Shown: positions 23,147 to 32,968 of the stretch, one piece after another
Position numbering within the stretch: the stretch's first letter is position 1
Layout: each line of letters begins with the position of its first letter
Assembly (NCBI GenBank): GCA_045546995.1
Contig: JAZQDW010000028.1
Coordinates: 1 to 48,087 of the forward strand
Source: Firm-08 sp045546995
GTDB lineage: Bacteria > Bacillota > Clostridia > Oscillospirales > QAKW01
Direction: 5' to 3'
Length of the DNA stretch: 48,087 bases
Notes under the pieces: model-generated
Told to the model about the DNA's origin: nothing
Databases searched by the model: none
Seen by the model: only the letters and a program-made list of their open reading frames with translations
Made by a program: the position numbers and the translations under genes

Positions 23147-24627
23147 TATTCCTCCCAGGCAGCGGCACGTTTGACCGCCTTATGCCAACCGTACAGTTTG
23201 CCCTCTCGCTCCGTTTCGTCCATTTTACCGACGAAGGTATTTTCAATGGCGATCAAGCGGTGCAGTTCCTGCTCGTTTTTCCAAAATCCGACGGCAAGTC
23301 CGGCCAAAAAAGCCGCGCCGCGCACCGTTGTTTCAATAATGCGGGGGCGAAGCACGTCAATACCGGAAATATCCGACTGAAACTGCATCAAAAAGTTATT
23401 GGCGCAAGCGCCGCCATCCACCCGCAGTGAGGTGATCACGGCAGACTTTTTCATCACTTGCAACAGATCTTCTACCTGATAGGCAATGGATTCTAATGCC
23501 GCGCGAATGATATGATCCGCGCCGGCGCCACGTGTCAGTCCCAAAATAGCGCCACGGGCGTACATATCCCAATAGGGCGCGCCCAACCCCGTAAAGGCAG
23601 GCACTACGTATACGCCACAGCTGTCCTCCACTGACAGAGCCCGCGCCTCGGTCTCCACCGCCGTGGTAATCAGATGCAGTTCATCCCGCAACCATTGTAC
23701 CACGGCGCCGCCGATAAACACACTACCCTCCAGAGCGTAGGTGATCTTGCCGTTTCTGGCCATAGCAACGGTGGTCAGCAGACCGTCCTTGCCCATCTCC
23801 ACACATTCCTCACCGGTATTGAGCAACAAAAAGCAACCGGTACCGTATGTATTTTTGGCCTGTCCCTTTTCAAAGCACCCTTGACCGAACAGCCCTGCCT
23901 GCTGGTCACCGGCAATACCGCAAATGGGAATGTTGCCGGGCAAGGCGGTGGCCGTTCCGAAAATACAGCTGCATTCCTTGACTTGCGGCATCATTGCCCT
24001 GTCAAAACCGAAAAATTCCAACAGCTCGTCATCCCACTGACCGGTATGAATATTAAAAAGCATCGTACGGGATGCGTTGGTATAATCGGTGGCGTGCACC
24101 TTGCCTTCGCTCAGACAATAGAGCAACCAGCTGTCAATCGTACCGAACAGCAGTTCACCCCGCTGTGCCTTCTCACGGGCGCCCTCGGTATGCTGTAAGA
24201 TCCACTCCAGTTTGGTAGCGCTGAAATAGGCGTCGGGCAGTAAGCCGGTTTTTTGATAAATCTTATCGCACATCGCGCCGTTTTTCAGTTCCAGTGCCCG
24301 ATCGCTGGTGCGGCGGCACTGCCAGACGATCGCAGGACAAATCGGACGGCCGGTGGTCTTGTCCCAAACCACCGTGGTCTCCCGCTGATTGGTAATGCCG
24401 ATGCCGGCAACGTTCTCATAAGCGATACCCGCCGAGGCAATGGCATCATCAATAACGCGACGTGTGTCCTCCCAGATCTCCCAGGCATCATGCTCCACCC
24501 ATCCCGGGCAGGGATAATGCTGTGTCAGTTCCCGCTGTGCCGAGGCAACCATTGCCCCGCCTTTATTGAATACAACGGCACGTGTGCTGGTCGTCCCCTG
24601 ATCAATGGCCAAAATAAATTTTTTCAT
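23146..24627 (-). CDS. glpK: Glycerol kinase
   Basis: A 493-residue FGGY-family kinase that converts glycerol to glycerol 3-phosphate. Seen: FILAIDQGTTSTRAVVFNKGG (N-terminal phosphate loop), GITNQRETTVVWDKTTGRPICPAIVWQCRRT, GTIDSWLLYCLSEGKVHATDYTNASRTMLFNI and the C-terminal LRVDGGACANNFLMQFQSDI. Length is canonical. ATG 24627 follows GAGG; an in-frame GTG at 24633 overlaps that site. No glpF or glpD is nearby. It heads an operon with a HAD phosphatase and a GH20 enzyme. Confidence 0.97.
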   Translation of the reverse strand: MKKFILAIDQGTTSTRAVVFNKGGAMVASAQRELTQHYPCPGWVEHDAWEIWEDTRRVIDDAIASAGIAYENVAGIGITNQRETTVVWDKTTGRPICPAIVWQCRRTSDRALELKNGAMCDKIYQKTGLLPDAYFSATKLEWILQHTEGAREKAQRGELLFGTIDSWLLYCLSEGKVHATDYTNASRTMLFNIHTGQWDDELLEFFGFDRAMMPQVKECSCIFGTATALPGNIPICGIAGDQQAGLFGQGCFEKGQAKNTYGTGCFLLLNTGEECVEMGKDGLLTTVAMARNGKITYALEGSVFIGGAVVQWLRDELHLITTAVETEARALSVEDSCGVYVVPAFTGLGAPYWDMYARGAILGLTRGAGADHIIRAALESIAYQVEDLLQVMKKSAVITSLRVDGGACANNFLMQFQSDISGIDVLRPRIIETTVRGAAFLAGLAVGFWKNEQELHRLIAIENTFVGKMDETEREGKLYGWHKAVKRAAAWEE

Positions 24628-24644
24628 AAACACCTCAAAAAAGC

Positions 24645-24673
24645 AAAAAGAGAGGACAGTGTCCTCTCTCTTT
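24645..24673 (-). terminator. Terminator of rpmE
   Basis: AGAGGAC (24651-24657) and flanking bases pair with GTCCTCT (24661-24667) and its continuation around a 3-base loop; it overlaps the rpmE stop codon and lies upstream of glpK. Confidence 0.8.
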
Positions 24674-24876
24674 TATTTACCAAGATTATATCTTTTCTTA
24701 AATTTGTCAACACGACCGCCGGTATCTACCAGCTTCTGTTTACCTGTAAAGAAAGGATGACATTTGGAACAAATTTCCACCTTCAGCTCCGGCTTGGTAG
24801 AACGGGTCTCGAAGGTTTCACCGCAAGCGCACTTAACGATGCACTTCTGATAGTTGGGATGAATTGCCTCTTTCAT
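24673..24876 (-). CDS. rpmE: Ribosomal protein L31 (zinc-binding form)
   Basis: A 67-residue L31 with the zinc-ribbon cysteines CACG and CSKCHP and the ending FTGKQKLVDTGGRVDKFKKRYNL. This is the C+ type used when zinc is sufficient. It is monocistronic, with its own promoter and terminator. Confidence 0.98.
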   Translation of the reverse strand: MKEAIHPNYQKCIVKCACGETFETRSTKPELKVEICSKCHPFFTGKQKLVDTGGRVDKFKKRYNLGK

Positions 24877-24918
24877 TTATTTCACCTCTTTCTGTCATTT
24901 TGTCATATAGCATTAAAT

Positions 24919-24947
24919 ATTCTAACATAACGTTTTTGAAAATGCAA
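24919..24947 (-). promoter_or_regulatory. SigA promoter of rpmE
   Basis: Minus strand: TTGCAT (24942-24947), 17 bases, TAGAAT (24919-24924), about 43 bases before rpmE. Confidence 0.75.
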
Positions 24948-24955
24948 GAATTTTT

Positions 24956-27900
24956 TTAAGAAATTTCAATTACTTTATCCAGATGAAAACTGTATATATA
25001 TAATTTAGATGCATTTTTCCCCGTCAGCTGCTGCATTCCATAGCGATACAGTTCCAGCTGCAGGCCATAACGCTCGACAAACTGCGCCTCTCCTTGCAGA
25101 CGATCGGTCTTGTAATCCACAATGATCAGCTGACCGTCCTTTTCATAACAGCAATCCAGCACGCCCTGCAACAGCACCGGATCCTTTTGGGAACAGTCCG
25201 CAAAGATCTCGCAGGCCGGCAAGGTGAAGAAAAATCGCTTTTCCTTTTGCAGGCTGTCCGAGGCGATCATTTCCTCAAACAGCGGCTGGGCAACAAAGCG
25301 ATCGATCGCCGCCTGCGGCACCAATGACAGCTCGCCTTCCGTCAAAAAGGCGCTTTCGGCCAGACGTTGTTTTTCCTTTGCAAAGCCGTCGGGAGCTGCC
25401 AGCGTCCGAAAATCGGCAAACTGCATAAATTTGTGTACCGCATTACCGACGGTATTCCCGGTGACCTGTCCCGACAAAAAGGACGGCGTACGGCGGCCGA
25501 AGCTGTGCGGGATCAACGGTAACGCCTCCGGATCCTGTTCCCGCAGACCCTTGACCTCCGAAACGCTGAGCTTGATGGGCAATTTGGTCTGCGCCGCATA
25601 AGCGTATTCAGTTGTCGCCAACTGCATTGCCCGTTGCAGATCGCCCTGCAGGCGCTGCTTATATTGCTTTTGCCGCGTGGTTTGCCCCAACTCGTTACAA
25701 AACACCACGTCAAAACGGCAATCTGTATTTTGCGGTGTAACGGGAACGTGATAACGGTCATACAGCGGTTGCAGTGACTGCTGATCCCGCAGGGCAAACA
25801 ACAACCATTTCAGGATACTGGGTGAACTTGCCAAAAACTCGCTGGGATGATCTCCCTGATACAGCGCCACGGTTTCAAGCAATCTGGCCGCCTCTGCATC
25901 CTTCAGCGCCGTTACAAGATACAAATGCGTCTTAGGACGGGTCAGCGCCACGTACAAAATACGCATCTCTTCGCTGAGAGCCTCCCGGGCGTTGTTTTCC
26001 TTGAGTAAATTGAAGGCAAGAGAGGGATATTCGGTAAAATCAGCATCCCGCCGCATTTTCAACGCCGGTCCGAACTCGCTGTTAAAAATAATACTGTTTC
26101 TTGAGTCCTTATCCTGCATCCCTTTTTCCAACCCCACCAAAAAGCAGACCGGATATTCAAGTCCCTTGGATTTATGCACCGACAAGACCTGCACGCATTG
26201 GCCGGCATCCTCGCCGCCACGGGCGCCGGGCAGGATCTTGTTCAGGGCGCTCATTTTATCCAGATAATTCAGAAAAGAAAACAGCCCTTTATAAGAATCC
26301 CGTTCATATTCGGCGGCGTAGCGCAACATCAACTGCATATTGGCCACCCGTACCCCACCGTCGGGATAAGAGGCGATCCTCTCCAGAATATGGGTGCGGG
26401 CAAAGATCATCTGCAACACCTCATCCGTCCGTCGGCCGACGGCAGCACGGCGCAGCGCCTCCATCTCTTCGAGAAAAGCGGCGCTTGCCCCGTCCACCAA
26501 TGCCCGCTTTTTCAGGGCATCGTAAAAGGTGGTATATTTGTCGGCCGCACGGATCTCCGCCAGGTCACGGGCAGAAAAGCAATAAAAATCGGAATACAGC
26601 AACGTAACCAGCGGAATATCACGGTACGGATTGCTGATGACCTGCAAAAAAGCACGCAGCATCTTGACCTCCCACAGATCCAGAAACTGCTGATCCTGAT
26701 TGTTATTGACACAGTGAATACCTCGGCGCTGTAACGCATTTTCAAAATGAACGGCCGTATTTTTGGCCACGCGGCAAAGGATTGCCATATCACCGTATTC
26801 CAACGGACGCTCCCGACGCTGTTTTACGTCATAAAAGGGAGTGCCGCGCAGAGCAAGGATCTTTTCGGCCACGTAATCGGCCTGTTGCTCCAATCCCGTC
26901 AGTTCCTCAAATTCCTCTGAAGAAAGCTCGCCGCTTTCCATCAAGGCCAACTCGACCGTACCACAGCTTTCCTCCGGATACAGACCTCCGGTATTCAGTT
27001 GTTCGGTTTCATCGTATTCGATCTGTCCCAGACGACTGCTCATTGCCACACGGAATATTTGATTGGCAAAACGCAAAATATCGGGATGGGAACGGTAGTT
27101 TTGATTAAGATACAAAAAGGAGGGTTGTGTGATCTGTTCTTCCTCTGCCGGAACGGCCATCGCCTTTTTTTCCAAAAACAGCTCGGGCGCAGCGGCACGA
27201 AAGCGATAAATACTCTGCTTGACATCGCCTACCATAAACATATTTTTGCCGTCATCGGAAAGGGCGCGGAAGATCATATCCTGTTTGCGGTTGGTATCCT
27301 GATATTCATCCACGATGATCTCATCGATCTGTTCACGCATGGACAACGCCACCGCACCGGGGCACAACGTATCGGTTTCGGCGTCGTACGATTCTACCAA
27401 CAGGCCGACCGCCAGACGCTCCATATCCGCGAAGCTGATCATAGATCGATCCCGCTTGGCGGCGGTAAAGCTTTCATCCAGCTCCCGCACCACGGCAAAC
27501 AGCGTACTCAAAATGCGCGCGCATATCGCAGAATCTGCCAGATGCGCCGCCCGATCTTTATGGAATATGGCGCTTTGGAGTGACTGCACCAGTTCCTTGG
27601 CATACACACGGTAATTGGCGCAAAGGGCCAGTTGCTCCTTAAACGGCTCGTACACCTTGCCGCGAACATTCCAGCTACACAGCTTCAATCCGTGAAGCTG
27701 ATCGTACATTCCGTCAAAATCCCGCCGCTTGCAGGCATCCAGCGCCAAGACAAGCGCCTCACGCTCGCTTTCCAGCGCGACAAGCAATTTGCTTTCAGCC
27801 AACGGCGCCAGAGACGTATCGTTCAAAATAATATCATACTGCAGTAATGCCTCCTGCAGTTTGGCAGAAATCTGCCGATACAGCAGATCACCCGTAAGGA

Positions 27901-28492
27901 TCGCAAAGATATCCTCCACCGGCGTAAACTCGGTTTGCGGGAAAGGTTGATCCTCATAGAGCTTGTAAGCCGTGCGCAGTGTTTCAAACAGCTTTTGATC
28001 GTTTCTGCCACCGCTGAAAAAGGCGATCATTTCCGCCAGCCGTTCGTCGGTGGCGGCACGAGCGTACAGCTGCTCCACCAGTTCCTCCAGCAAGCGCTCA
28101 AACATAATGCCCAGCACCGACTCATCCCCGATATTGACCGAAGGATCCAGACCGATCAGTTGAAAATTACGGTCGATGATCCGTTTACAAACGGCGTGTA
28201 CTGTGGAGATATTGGCTGCAGGAAGCAACAGCATTTGCTGCTGCAAGTGGGCGTTTTCCGGCTGTGCCTCCAGTTGATCCTGAACAGCCCGCTCGATCTT
28301 CTGCCGCATTTCGGCGGCGGCCGCCTCGGTAAAGGTCATGATCCACAAGCGGGAGATATCCCCGCCGGACAGCACCTTTTGAATCACACGCTCGACCAAC
28401 ACGGCTGTCTTACCGCTGCCGGCGGCGGCGCTGACCAGCAGAGAGGCGCCGCCGGTATAAATTGCCTTTTTCTGTGCAACCGAAAATTCCAT
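24956..28492 (-). CDS. addA: AddA helicase-nuclease
   Basis: An 1178-residue subunit of the AddAB complex, which processes double-strand breaks for RecA in place of RecBCD. Walker A is AAAGSGKTAVLVERV (about residues 18-32) and Walker B is IIVDEYQDTNRKQDMIFR. Further UvrD-type motifs include GDVKQSIYRFRAAAPELF and VQVLSVHKSKGLEYPVCFLVG. The C-terminal nuclease domain has LIIVDYKTDRLQG and a YGLQLELYRYG motif. It starts on the base after the addB stop codon, so the two are coupled. Confidence 0.97.
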   Translation of the reverse strand: MEFSVAQKKAIYTGGASLLVSAAAGSGKTAVLVERVIQKVLSGGDISRLWIMTFTEAAAAEMRQKIERAVQDQLEAQPENAHLQQQMLLLPAANISTVHAVCKRIIDRNFQLIGLDPSVNIGDESVLGIMFERLLEELVEQLYARAATDERLAEMIAFFSGGRNDQKLFETLRTAYKLYEDQPFPQTEFTPVEDIFAILTGDLLYRQISAKLQEALLQYDIILNDTSLAPLAESKLLVALESEREALVLALDACKRRDFDGMYDQLHGLKLCSWNVRGKVYEPFKEQLALCANYRVYAKELVQSLQSAIFHKDRAAHLADSAICARILSTLFAVVRELDESFTAAKRDRSMISFADMERLAVGLLVESYDAETDTLCPGAVALSMREQIDEIIVDEYQDTNRKQDMIFRALSDDGKNMFMVGDVKQSIYRFRAAAPELFLEKKAMAVPAEEEQITQPSFLYLNQNYRSHPDILRFANQIFRVAMSSRLGQIEYDETEQLNTGGLYPEESCGTVELALMESGELSSEEFEELTGLEQQADYVAEKILALRGTPFYDVKQRRERPLEYGDMAILCRVAKNTAVHFENALQRRGIHCVNNNQDQQFLDLWEVKMLRAFLQVISNPYRDIPLVTLLYSDFYCFSARDLAEIRAADKYTTFYDALKKRALVDGASAAFLEEMEALRRAAVGRRTDEVLQMIFARTHILERIASYPDGGVRVANMQLMLRYAAEYERDSYKGLFSFLNYLDKMSALNKILPGARGGEDAGQCVQVLSVHKSKGLEYPVCFLVGLEKGMQDKDSRNSIIFNSEFGPALKMRRDADFTEYPSLAFNLLKENNAREALSEEMRILYVALTRPKTHLYLVTALKDAEAARLLETVALYQGDHPSEFLASSPSILKWLLFALRDQQSLQPLYDRYHVPVTPQNTDCRFDVVFCNELGQTTRQKQYKQRLQGDLQRAMQLATTEYAYAAQTKLPIKLSVSEVKGLREQDPEALPLIPHSFGRRTPSFLSGQVTGNTVGNAVHKFMQFADFRTLAAPDGFAKEKQRLAESAFLTEGELSLVPQAAIDRFVAQPLFEEMIASDSLQKEKRFFFTLPACEIFADCSQKDPVLLQGVLDCCYEKDGQLIIVDYKTDRLQGEAQFVERYGLQLELYRYGMQQLTGKNASKLYIYSFHLDKVIEIS

Positions 28493-31400
28493 TTACGCCT
28501 CTCCTTTCGTGATTTTTTCAAAAAATTCGTCGGGAGTGACCTTTTTATACTCCCGCACCTTGTTTTTGCCGTATTCAAAGCGGCAAATACCGTCAAATTT
28601 ACAATATTGACAAGCGTTGACCCCTTGCTTCATGGGGCAGACCGCCACGTCACCGTCGGCCATACGCTGCATGATCTCTTTGGTTTTATCGGCAACGAAA
28701 TTGCCCAGCGCATCCATTTGCGCATCGGTGGCAAGCAGGGCGCGAGCGGCAAAGGATCCATCCTTTTTTAAGGGACTGCCGCAAAACTTTTGCCCCTCAC
28801 TGCCATCCAGTGCGTGCAAAATATCCACGTCCCTGACAAACAGTCCTCTGCGACGGAAGGCAGAGGCCAGCGCCATCTCATCCGAAGTCGCATCCGTCTC
28901 CTTCTCCTCAAACACCGGCACTTCCGCCAAAAAGTATTCCATAGCGGCAATGCGGCTGTGTTCGAAGCCATGCTCACTCTGCAACATTTTGCTGTACAGC
29001 GGCAGCTGCAGCTGATAGCCGTTATAAATCATACCCAGGTCCATTTTTTTGTCCCCGGTCTTATAATCCACGATCTTGATCCATTGTCTGCCGTCCAGTT
29101 CCGCCACGTCCACCCGATCGATGGAGCCGTTAATACGGGCGCGCATTTCGCCGTCCAGCGGAATGGTCGTTTCAAATTTAAATTCCTGTCCCAGCGGGCG
29201 GAAACGGCTGGAACGCAACTCGTCCAACGCACTGCGTCCCACCAGTTGCATCGTTCGGCGGATCCGATCAAACAAATGGTCAAAGCGAGGGGCAGACATA
29301 TCCTGCATTTTTTCGGCATAATAACGACGGGAGACCTCCGCCAGATACTCGTCCACCCGGGCGTAATCCCACGTAGACAGGTCCCCGCTTTGGGTGATCT
29401 CCCCAAGCAGATGCTCCATTCCGTAGTGGACGAAATCACCCACGTAATTGGCGGCAAAGGTGACCGGCTCGGTCTCCTGCAGACGTAATCCGTAATGGAG
29501 AAAATAATGGAAGGGACAACCCACAAAGCTTTCCATCCGGCTTTGGCTGGCGGAAAGGCATTTGCCGTAGAGCGCCTCTACCACCTCACGGGGCAGGTTT
29601 TCCTCATTGCGCTCCTTACGGCGTAAGGCCTGCACGTCCGTTCCGGTATATTCTTTCAAAAATCGGGCAACGTCCGCAAACTGCTCGCTCTGTTCGGGCA
29701 AGAACATCGCCGCCCGCATCAGATCTTTACAGTGGGTCATCTCCCCCGGATCCTCCGACACCTGCAGGTCGATCAGTTTATCTGTGATGCGCCCCAACAG
29801 CGTTGAGGGCAGCTGCACCTTACCGTCGGCGGAAAAGGCGCTGAAGGTAAAGGTCAGGCTCTCGGCTGCGGAGGACAAGGTGCGATACAGACAAAACTGT
29901 TGTTCTCTGCTGACAGTAAGACTATCTTTGGACAACATCACATTTTCCGCACGCAATTGACGGATATCCTCGTCGGTGATCATATTACTGCCGTTGACAC
30001 CGGCCGGGAATTTACCGGCCACAGCGCCCAACACGTACATATGCTTGACCTGACCGCTGCGGGCGCGAATCATATCGCCGAAATGCACCTGATCCATATA
30101 GGCCGGCACCACGCCGAAGCGATAACTGCGCAAACAGACCTCCATAATATCGTGCAAGGTCTTACGGCTGATTTTAGCATCGCCCAACACCAGCGCCAGC
30201 TGATCCAACAGTTCGATGAGCAGATCGTACAGGCGGAGCCACTGTTCGGCCGCTTCACGGTTCTGCTCGCCCTCCGCCAGTTTCTTCAGCCGCGCTGAAA
30301 CGCCGTAGTTTTCAAGCAACCGCCATACGGCGGCCAACAGTTCCCGGGCGCTGCCAACGCGGGTATCCTCCACAAACTCGATCAGCGGACCGATGAGCCT
30401 TGCGCGGTATTCGTTGATCTGCGCCAGCAGGGCGTCTGCCTGCTCCTTACTCTCTCTGGCATCCAGACCGTAGGGATTTTGCGTCCACTCCATCTCCCAC
30501 TTCTTGCCCCGCAGATTCCACATATAAACGTAGTTTTCCAGTCGCGCCACCTGCTCGTGATCCAATCCGCACAGATAGGTAGCGGCCAGAGAAAACATAT
30601 CCTCAAAGCGATAATTGTACTCCACCGCATCCATAGCGTGGAGAATCATGCTGAACAAGGGACGGCTGAGCACGTCCACCTTACGGTCGGTATACAACGG
30701 AATATCCAGTTCGTCAAAGATCATTTCCACCGTATGCTGATATTCCTGTTGTACGTTGCTGACCACGGAAATATCCTGATACCGACACTCTCCCGACAGT
30801 ACCCTGCGACGGATGTCCTGCGCCACCAGACGCACCTCGCTGTCCGGACCGGCGGCGGTAAAAATACGCACGCTTCCGTCGTCAGCCAGCGGTGTTTTGG
30901 GCCGCTTGGCAGAAAACAAATACCGTTCCAGCACCGAAAGACTTTCACTTGCAAAGCGATGGGTACCGGCAAGCTCCGTCCTCTTACAGGGCAGACCCAG
31001 TTGCTGACAGAGTTGTTCCAGTCTGGAAAGATGCTGCAGCGTCGGGGCAAACAACCGTTGCTCGTTTGTATCGGCGGTCAGCGTCAGCGCACAGTCCGAT
31101 GCCTGCAAAAACATATACTCCAGCACCTGATATTCCTGGGCGGTAAAGCCGCCGAAATTATCGATCAGCACCAGTTTGTTCTCAAAATAAGGATGCGCCG
31201 CCAGCAGGCGGCAGGTAGTATCCAGGTCGTCAAAATGATCCCGATAGTCCTGACGGCGCAGCGCATTATAGCTCTCATAGATCAAAAACAGATCCTGATA
31301 TTTTTGCCGTGTTCCCTCTTTTTTCAGCAAGGGTATAATTTTTTCTTTATCGGCGCGATAGGCGGCAAAATCCTCCATCACCGACATCAGTTTTTCGTAA

Positions 31401-31732
31401 AAACGTACCCGATCGGCGCTCTTACGGTAATAGGTCAGCCGCGGCTTGACCTCCTGAACGGCGCGGTACAAAATACCCAGCCGCGCCACGTCCCCCAATC
31501 GGGGCTTGGCGCCGCCGCCGTAGATGCGCATCAGCGTATCGCTCAATCGACGGAAGGACAGCACCTCCATACCGTCGCCGTATTCCTCCTGGCAGGCGCG
31601 CTCTGCATTCATACTCTCCTGCTCAGGCACGATCAGACAGACCGGACGACCCTGCCGGATCGCCTCACGGGCAAGGGTGAACAGATATGAACTTTTTCCG
31701 GAGGCACTGCGCCCCAATACAAATTCGATCAT
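28493..31732 (-). CDS. addB: AddB helicase-like nuclease subunit
   Basis: A 1079-residue partner of AddA. It keeps an N-terminal Walker A (GRSASGKSSYLF) but otherwise degenerate helicase motifs, as is normal for AddB. The C-terminal nuclease domain has IKIVDYKTGDKK, and the four Cys expected to hold the 4Fe-4S cluster are seen in FVGCPFHYFLHYG and CQYCKFDGIC. Length is about 80-90 residues shorter than B. subtilis AddB. Its start lies inside the 3' end of the DUF3810 gene, so the three genes are probably one transcript. Confidence 0.96.
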   Translation of the reverse strand: MIEFVLGRSASGKSSYLFTLAREAIRQGRPVCLIVPEQESMNAERACQEEYGDGMEVLSFRRLSDTLMRIYGGGAKPRLGDVARLGILYRAVQEVKPRLTYYRKSADRVRFYEKLMSVMEDFAAYRADKEKIIPLLKKEGTRQKYQDLFLIYESYNALRRQDYRDHFDDLDTTCRLLAAHPYFENKLVLIDNFGGFTAQEYQVLEYMFLQASDCALTLTADTNEQRLFAPTLQHLSRLEQLCQQLGLPCKRTELAGTHRFASESLSVLERYLFSAKRPKTPLADDGSVRIFTAAGPDSEVRLVAQDIRRRVLSGECRYQDISVVSNVQQEYQHTVEMIFDELDIPLYTDRKVDVLSRPLFSMILHAMDAVEYNYRFEDMFSLAATYLCGLDHEQVARLENYVYMWNLRGKKWEMEWTQNPYGLDARESKEQADALLAQINEYRARLIGPLIEFVEDTRVGSARELLAAVWRLLENYGVSARLKKLAEGEQNREAAEQWLRLYDLLIELLDQLALVLGDAKISRKTLHDIMEVCLRSYRFGVVPAYMDQVHFGDMIRARSGQVKHMYVLGAVAGKFPAGVNGSNMITDEDIRQLRAENVMLSKDSLTVSREQQFCLYRTLSSAAESLTFTFSAFSADGKVQLPSTLLGRITDKLIDLQVSEDPGEMTHCKDLMRAAMFLPEQSEQFADVARFLKEYTGTDVQALRRKERNEENLPREVVEALYGKCLSASQSRMESFVGCPFHYFLHYGLRLQETEPVTFAANYVGDFVHYGMEHLLGEITQSGDLSTWDYARVDEYLAEVSRRYYAEKMQDMSAPRFDHLFDRIRRTMQLVGRSALDELRSSRFRPLGQEFKFETTIPLDGEMRARINGSIDRVDVAELDGRQWIKIVDYKTGDKKMDLGMIYNGYQLQLPLYSKMLQSEHGFEHSRIAAMEYFLAEVPVFEEKETDATSDEMALASAFRRRGLFVRDVDILHALDGSEGQKFCGSPLKKDGSFAARALLATDAQMDALGNFVADKTKEIMQRMADGDVAVCPMKQGVNACQYCKFDGICRFEYGKNKVREYKKVTPDEFFEKITKGEA

Positions 31733-32850
31733 TTTCCTTTCACCTCCGCCTGATACCAGGTAATGACCAGATCCAGCATTTTACCGTAGCTTTTCATTCC
31801 GTCCTTCTGGTCGTTGGACTGCAGATAGGTATCATAGATCTGTGTGGATGTATCCGCCACGACGGTGTGACGGAATTGCTCCCAATAGGCGTGATCGGCG
31901 GCATCATCCGCCGCAACGCCGGCGCTGACGGTGTGGGCCACTTCCACCGCCGCCTGATAATCCTCATTTGCCAGACGGTTGAGGGCATAGCCGAAGGCGG
32001 ACATATAGCCGGAATACAAAAAATCTGCCCGCTCGGACTGCATACAGGCCAGAAAGCCCAGAAAATTGGCCTCATCCTCCCGCATAAAGCCCTTGACGTG
32101 GGACAGCTCGTGACACATAGTGGCGGGTACGGTATAAGCGGCCATATCCACGTTGATGTTGCTTTCCAGCGTCAGGGGCATATAAACGCCCATGGTCAGC
32201 ACCCGACTCATCACCCCGGAAAAAACCATCGGTTTATTCCGGACGGCCACGGTGCCGATACCGGGATGCTGTTCGGAAATTTTATTAAAGCAGGCCTGCG
32301 CCTCGGCAGAGATATCCCACCAGCTTTGCTGTGAGAGCATGGCAACGCCGTTTTCATCCTCCTGCAGGCGGGCCCGTTGGGCATTGCTTTGCTCGGCCAG
32401 CCACCGGGTGACCTCCCGCAGTTCCTCCACGCTGTATTCCCTGACCGAAAGCTGCAGATAGGTGGCTGCGGGGGTACGGTAATAGCACAGCCCCATCGTC
32501 AGCACAAAACCGAGGTAGACCATACTACCCACGCACAGAAGATTTACACCTGCGCGATAGACGATATGTTTCCACGCCGCCCGATTTTTACACACCCATA
32601 CGATCACAAAGGTAAGGTAAGTCAGCCCGCCCAATACCGCCGCCACGATCAGCCATTCGCTGAGAGAAAATGGCAACAGAGAAACGGCGCGACCGATGGT
32701 ATTTTCGAGAAAAGTATGGATATATCGCATATAAAAGCTTTCCACCCAGCCGTTCCAAAGACGGGCGGCCAACGTCAACAGCAATCCCACGGGAAAGCCC
32801 AACAGCAAATACATCCGTTTGAATTGAAAAAAGCGTTTCAGTATTCTCAC
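31729..32850 (-). CDS. DUF3810 membrane protein with HELSH motif
   Basis: A 373-residue protein with three membrane helices in the first 140 residues and an extracytoplasmic or cytosolic domain that contains TMCHELSHVKGFMREDEANF. HExxH followed by a downstream Glu is a gluzincin-like zinc site, so it may be a membrane metallopeptidase; DUF3810 has no assigned function. GTG 32850 is chosen because GAGGTG precedes it; an ATG at 32868 lacks a ribosome site. It overlaps addB by 4 bases, an unusual partner for a recombination operon. Confidence 0.88.
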   Translation of the reverse strand: MRILKRFFQFKRMYLLLGFPVGLLLTLAARLWNGWVESFYMRYIHTFLENTIGRAVSLLPFSLSEWLIVAAVLGGLTYLTFVIVWVCKNRAAWKHIVYRAGVNLLCVGSMVYLGFVLTMGLCYYRTPAATYLQLSVREYSVEELREVTRWLAEQSNAQRARLQEDENGVAMLSQQSWWDISAEAQACFNKISEQHPGIGTVAVRNKPMVFSGVMSRVLTMGVYMPLTLESNINVDMAAYTVPATMCHELSHVKGFMREDEANFLGFLACMQSERADFLYSGYMSAFGYALNRLANEDYQAAVEVAHTVSAGVAADDAADHAYWEQFRHTVVADTSTQIYDTYLQSNDQKDGMKSYGKMLDLVITWYQAEVKGK

Positions 32851-32879
32851 GTCACACCTCAAAAACATAATATATTTTC

Positions 32880-32908
32880 ATTTTACCACAAATAATTGCC
32901 GCATTCAA
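32880..32908 (-). promoter_or_regulatory. SigA promoter of DUF3810-addB-addA
   Basis: Minus strand: TTGAAT (32903-32908), 17 bases, TAAAAT (32880-32885), 30 bases before GTG 32850. Confidence 0.7.
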
Positions 32909-32909
32909 C

Positions 32910-32938
32910 TTGTAATTACCGAAAAACAATAGTATAAT
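32910..32938 (+). promoter_or_regulatory. SigA promoter of the NagD-like gene
   Basis: TTGTAA (32910-32915), 17 bases, TATAAT (32933-32938). It is back-to-back with the addBA promoter; the two -35 elements are one base apart. Confidence 0.75.
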
Positions 32939-32968
32939 AAACTCAAACAACACAAAGGAGAAAAAACA

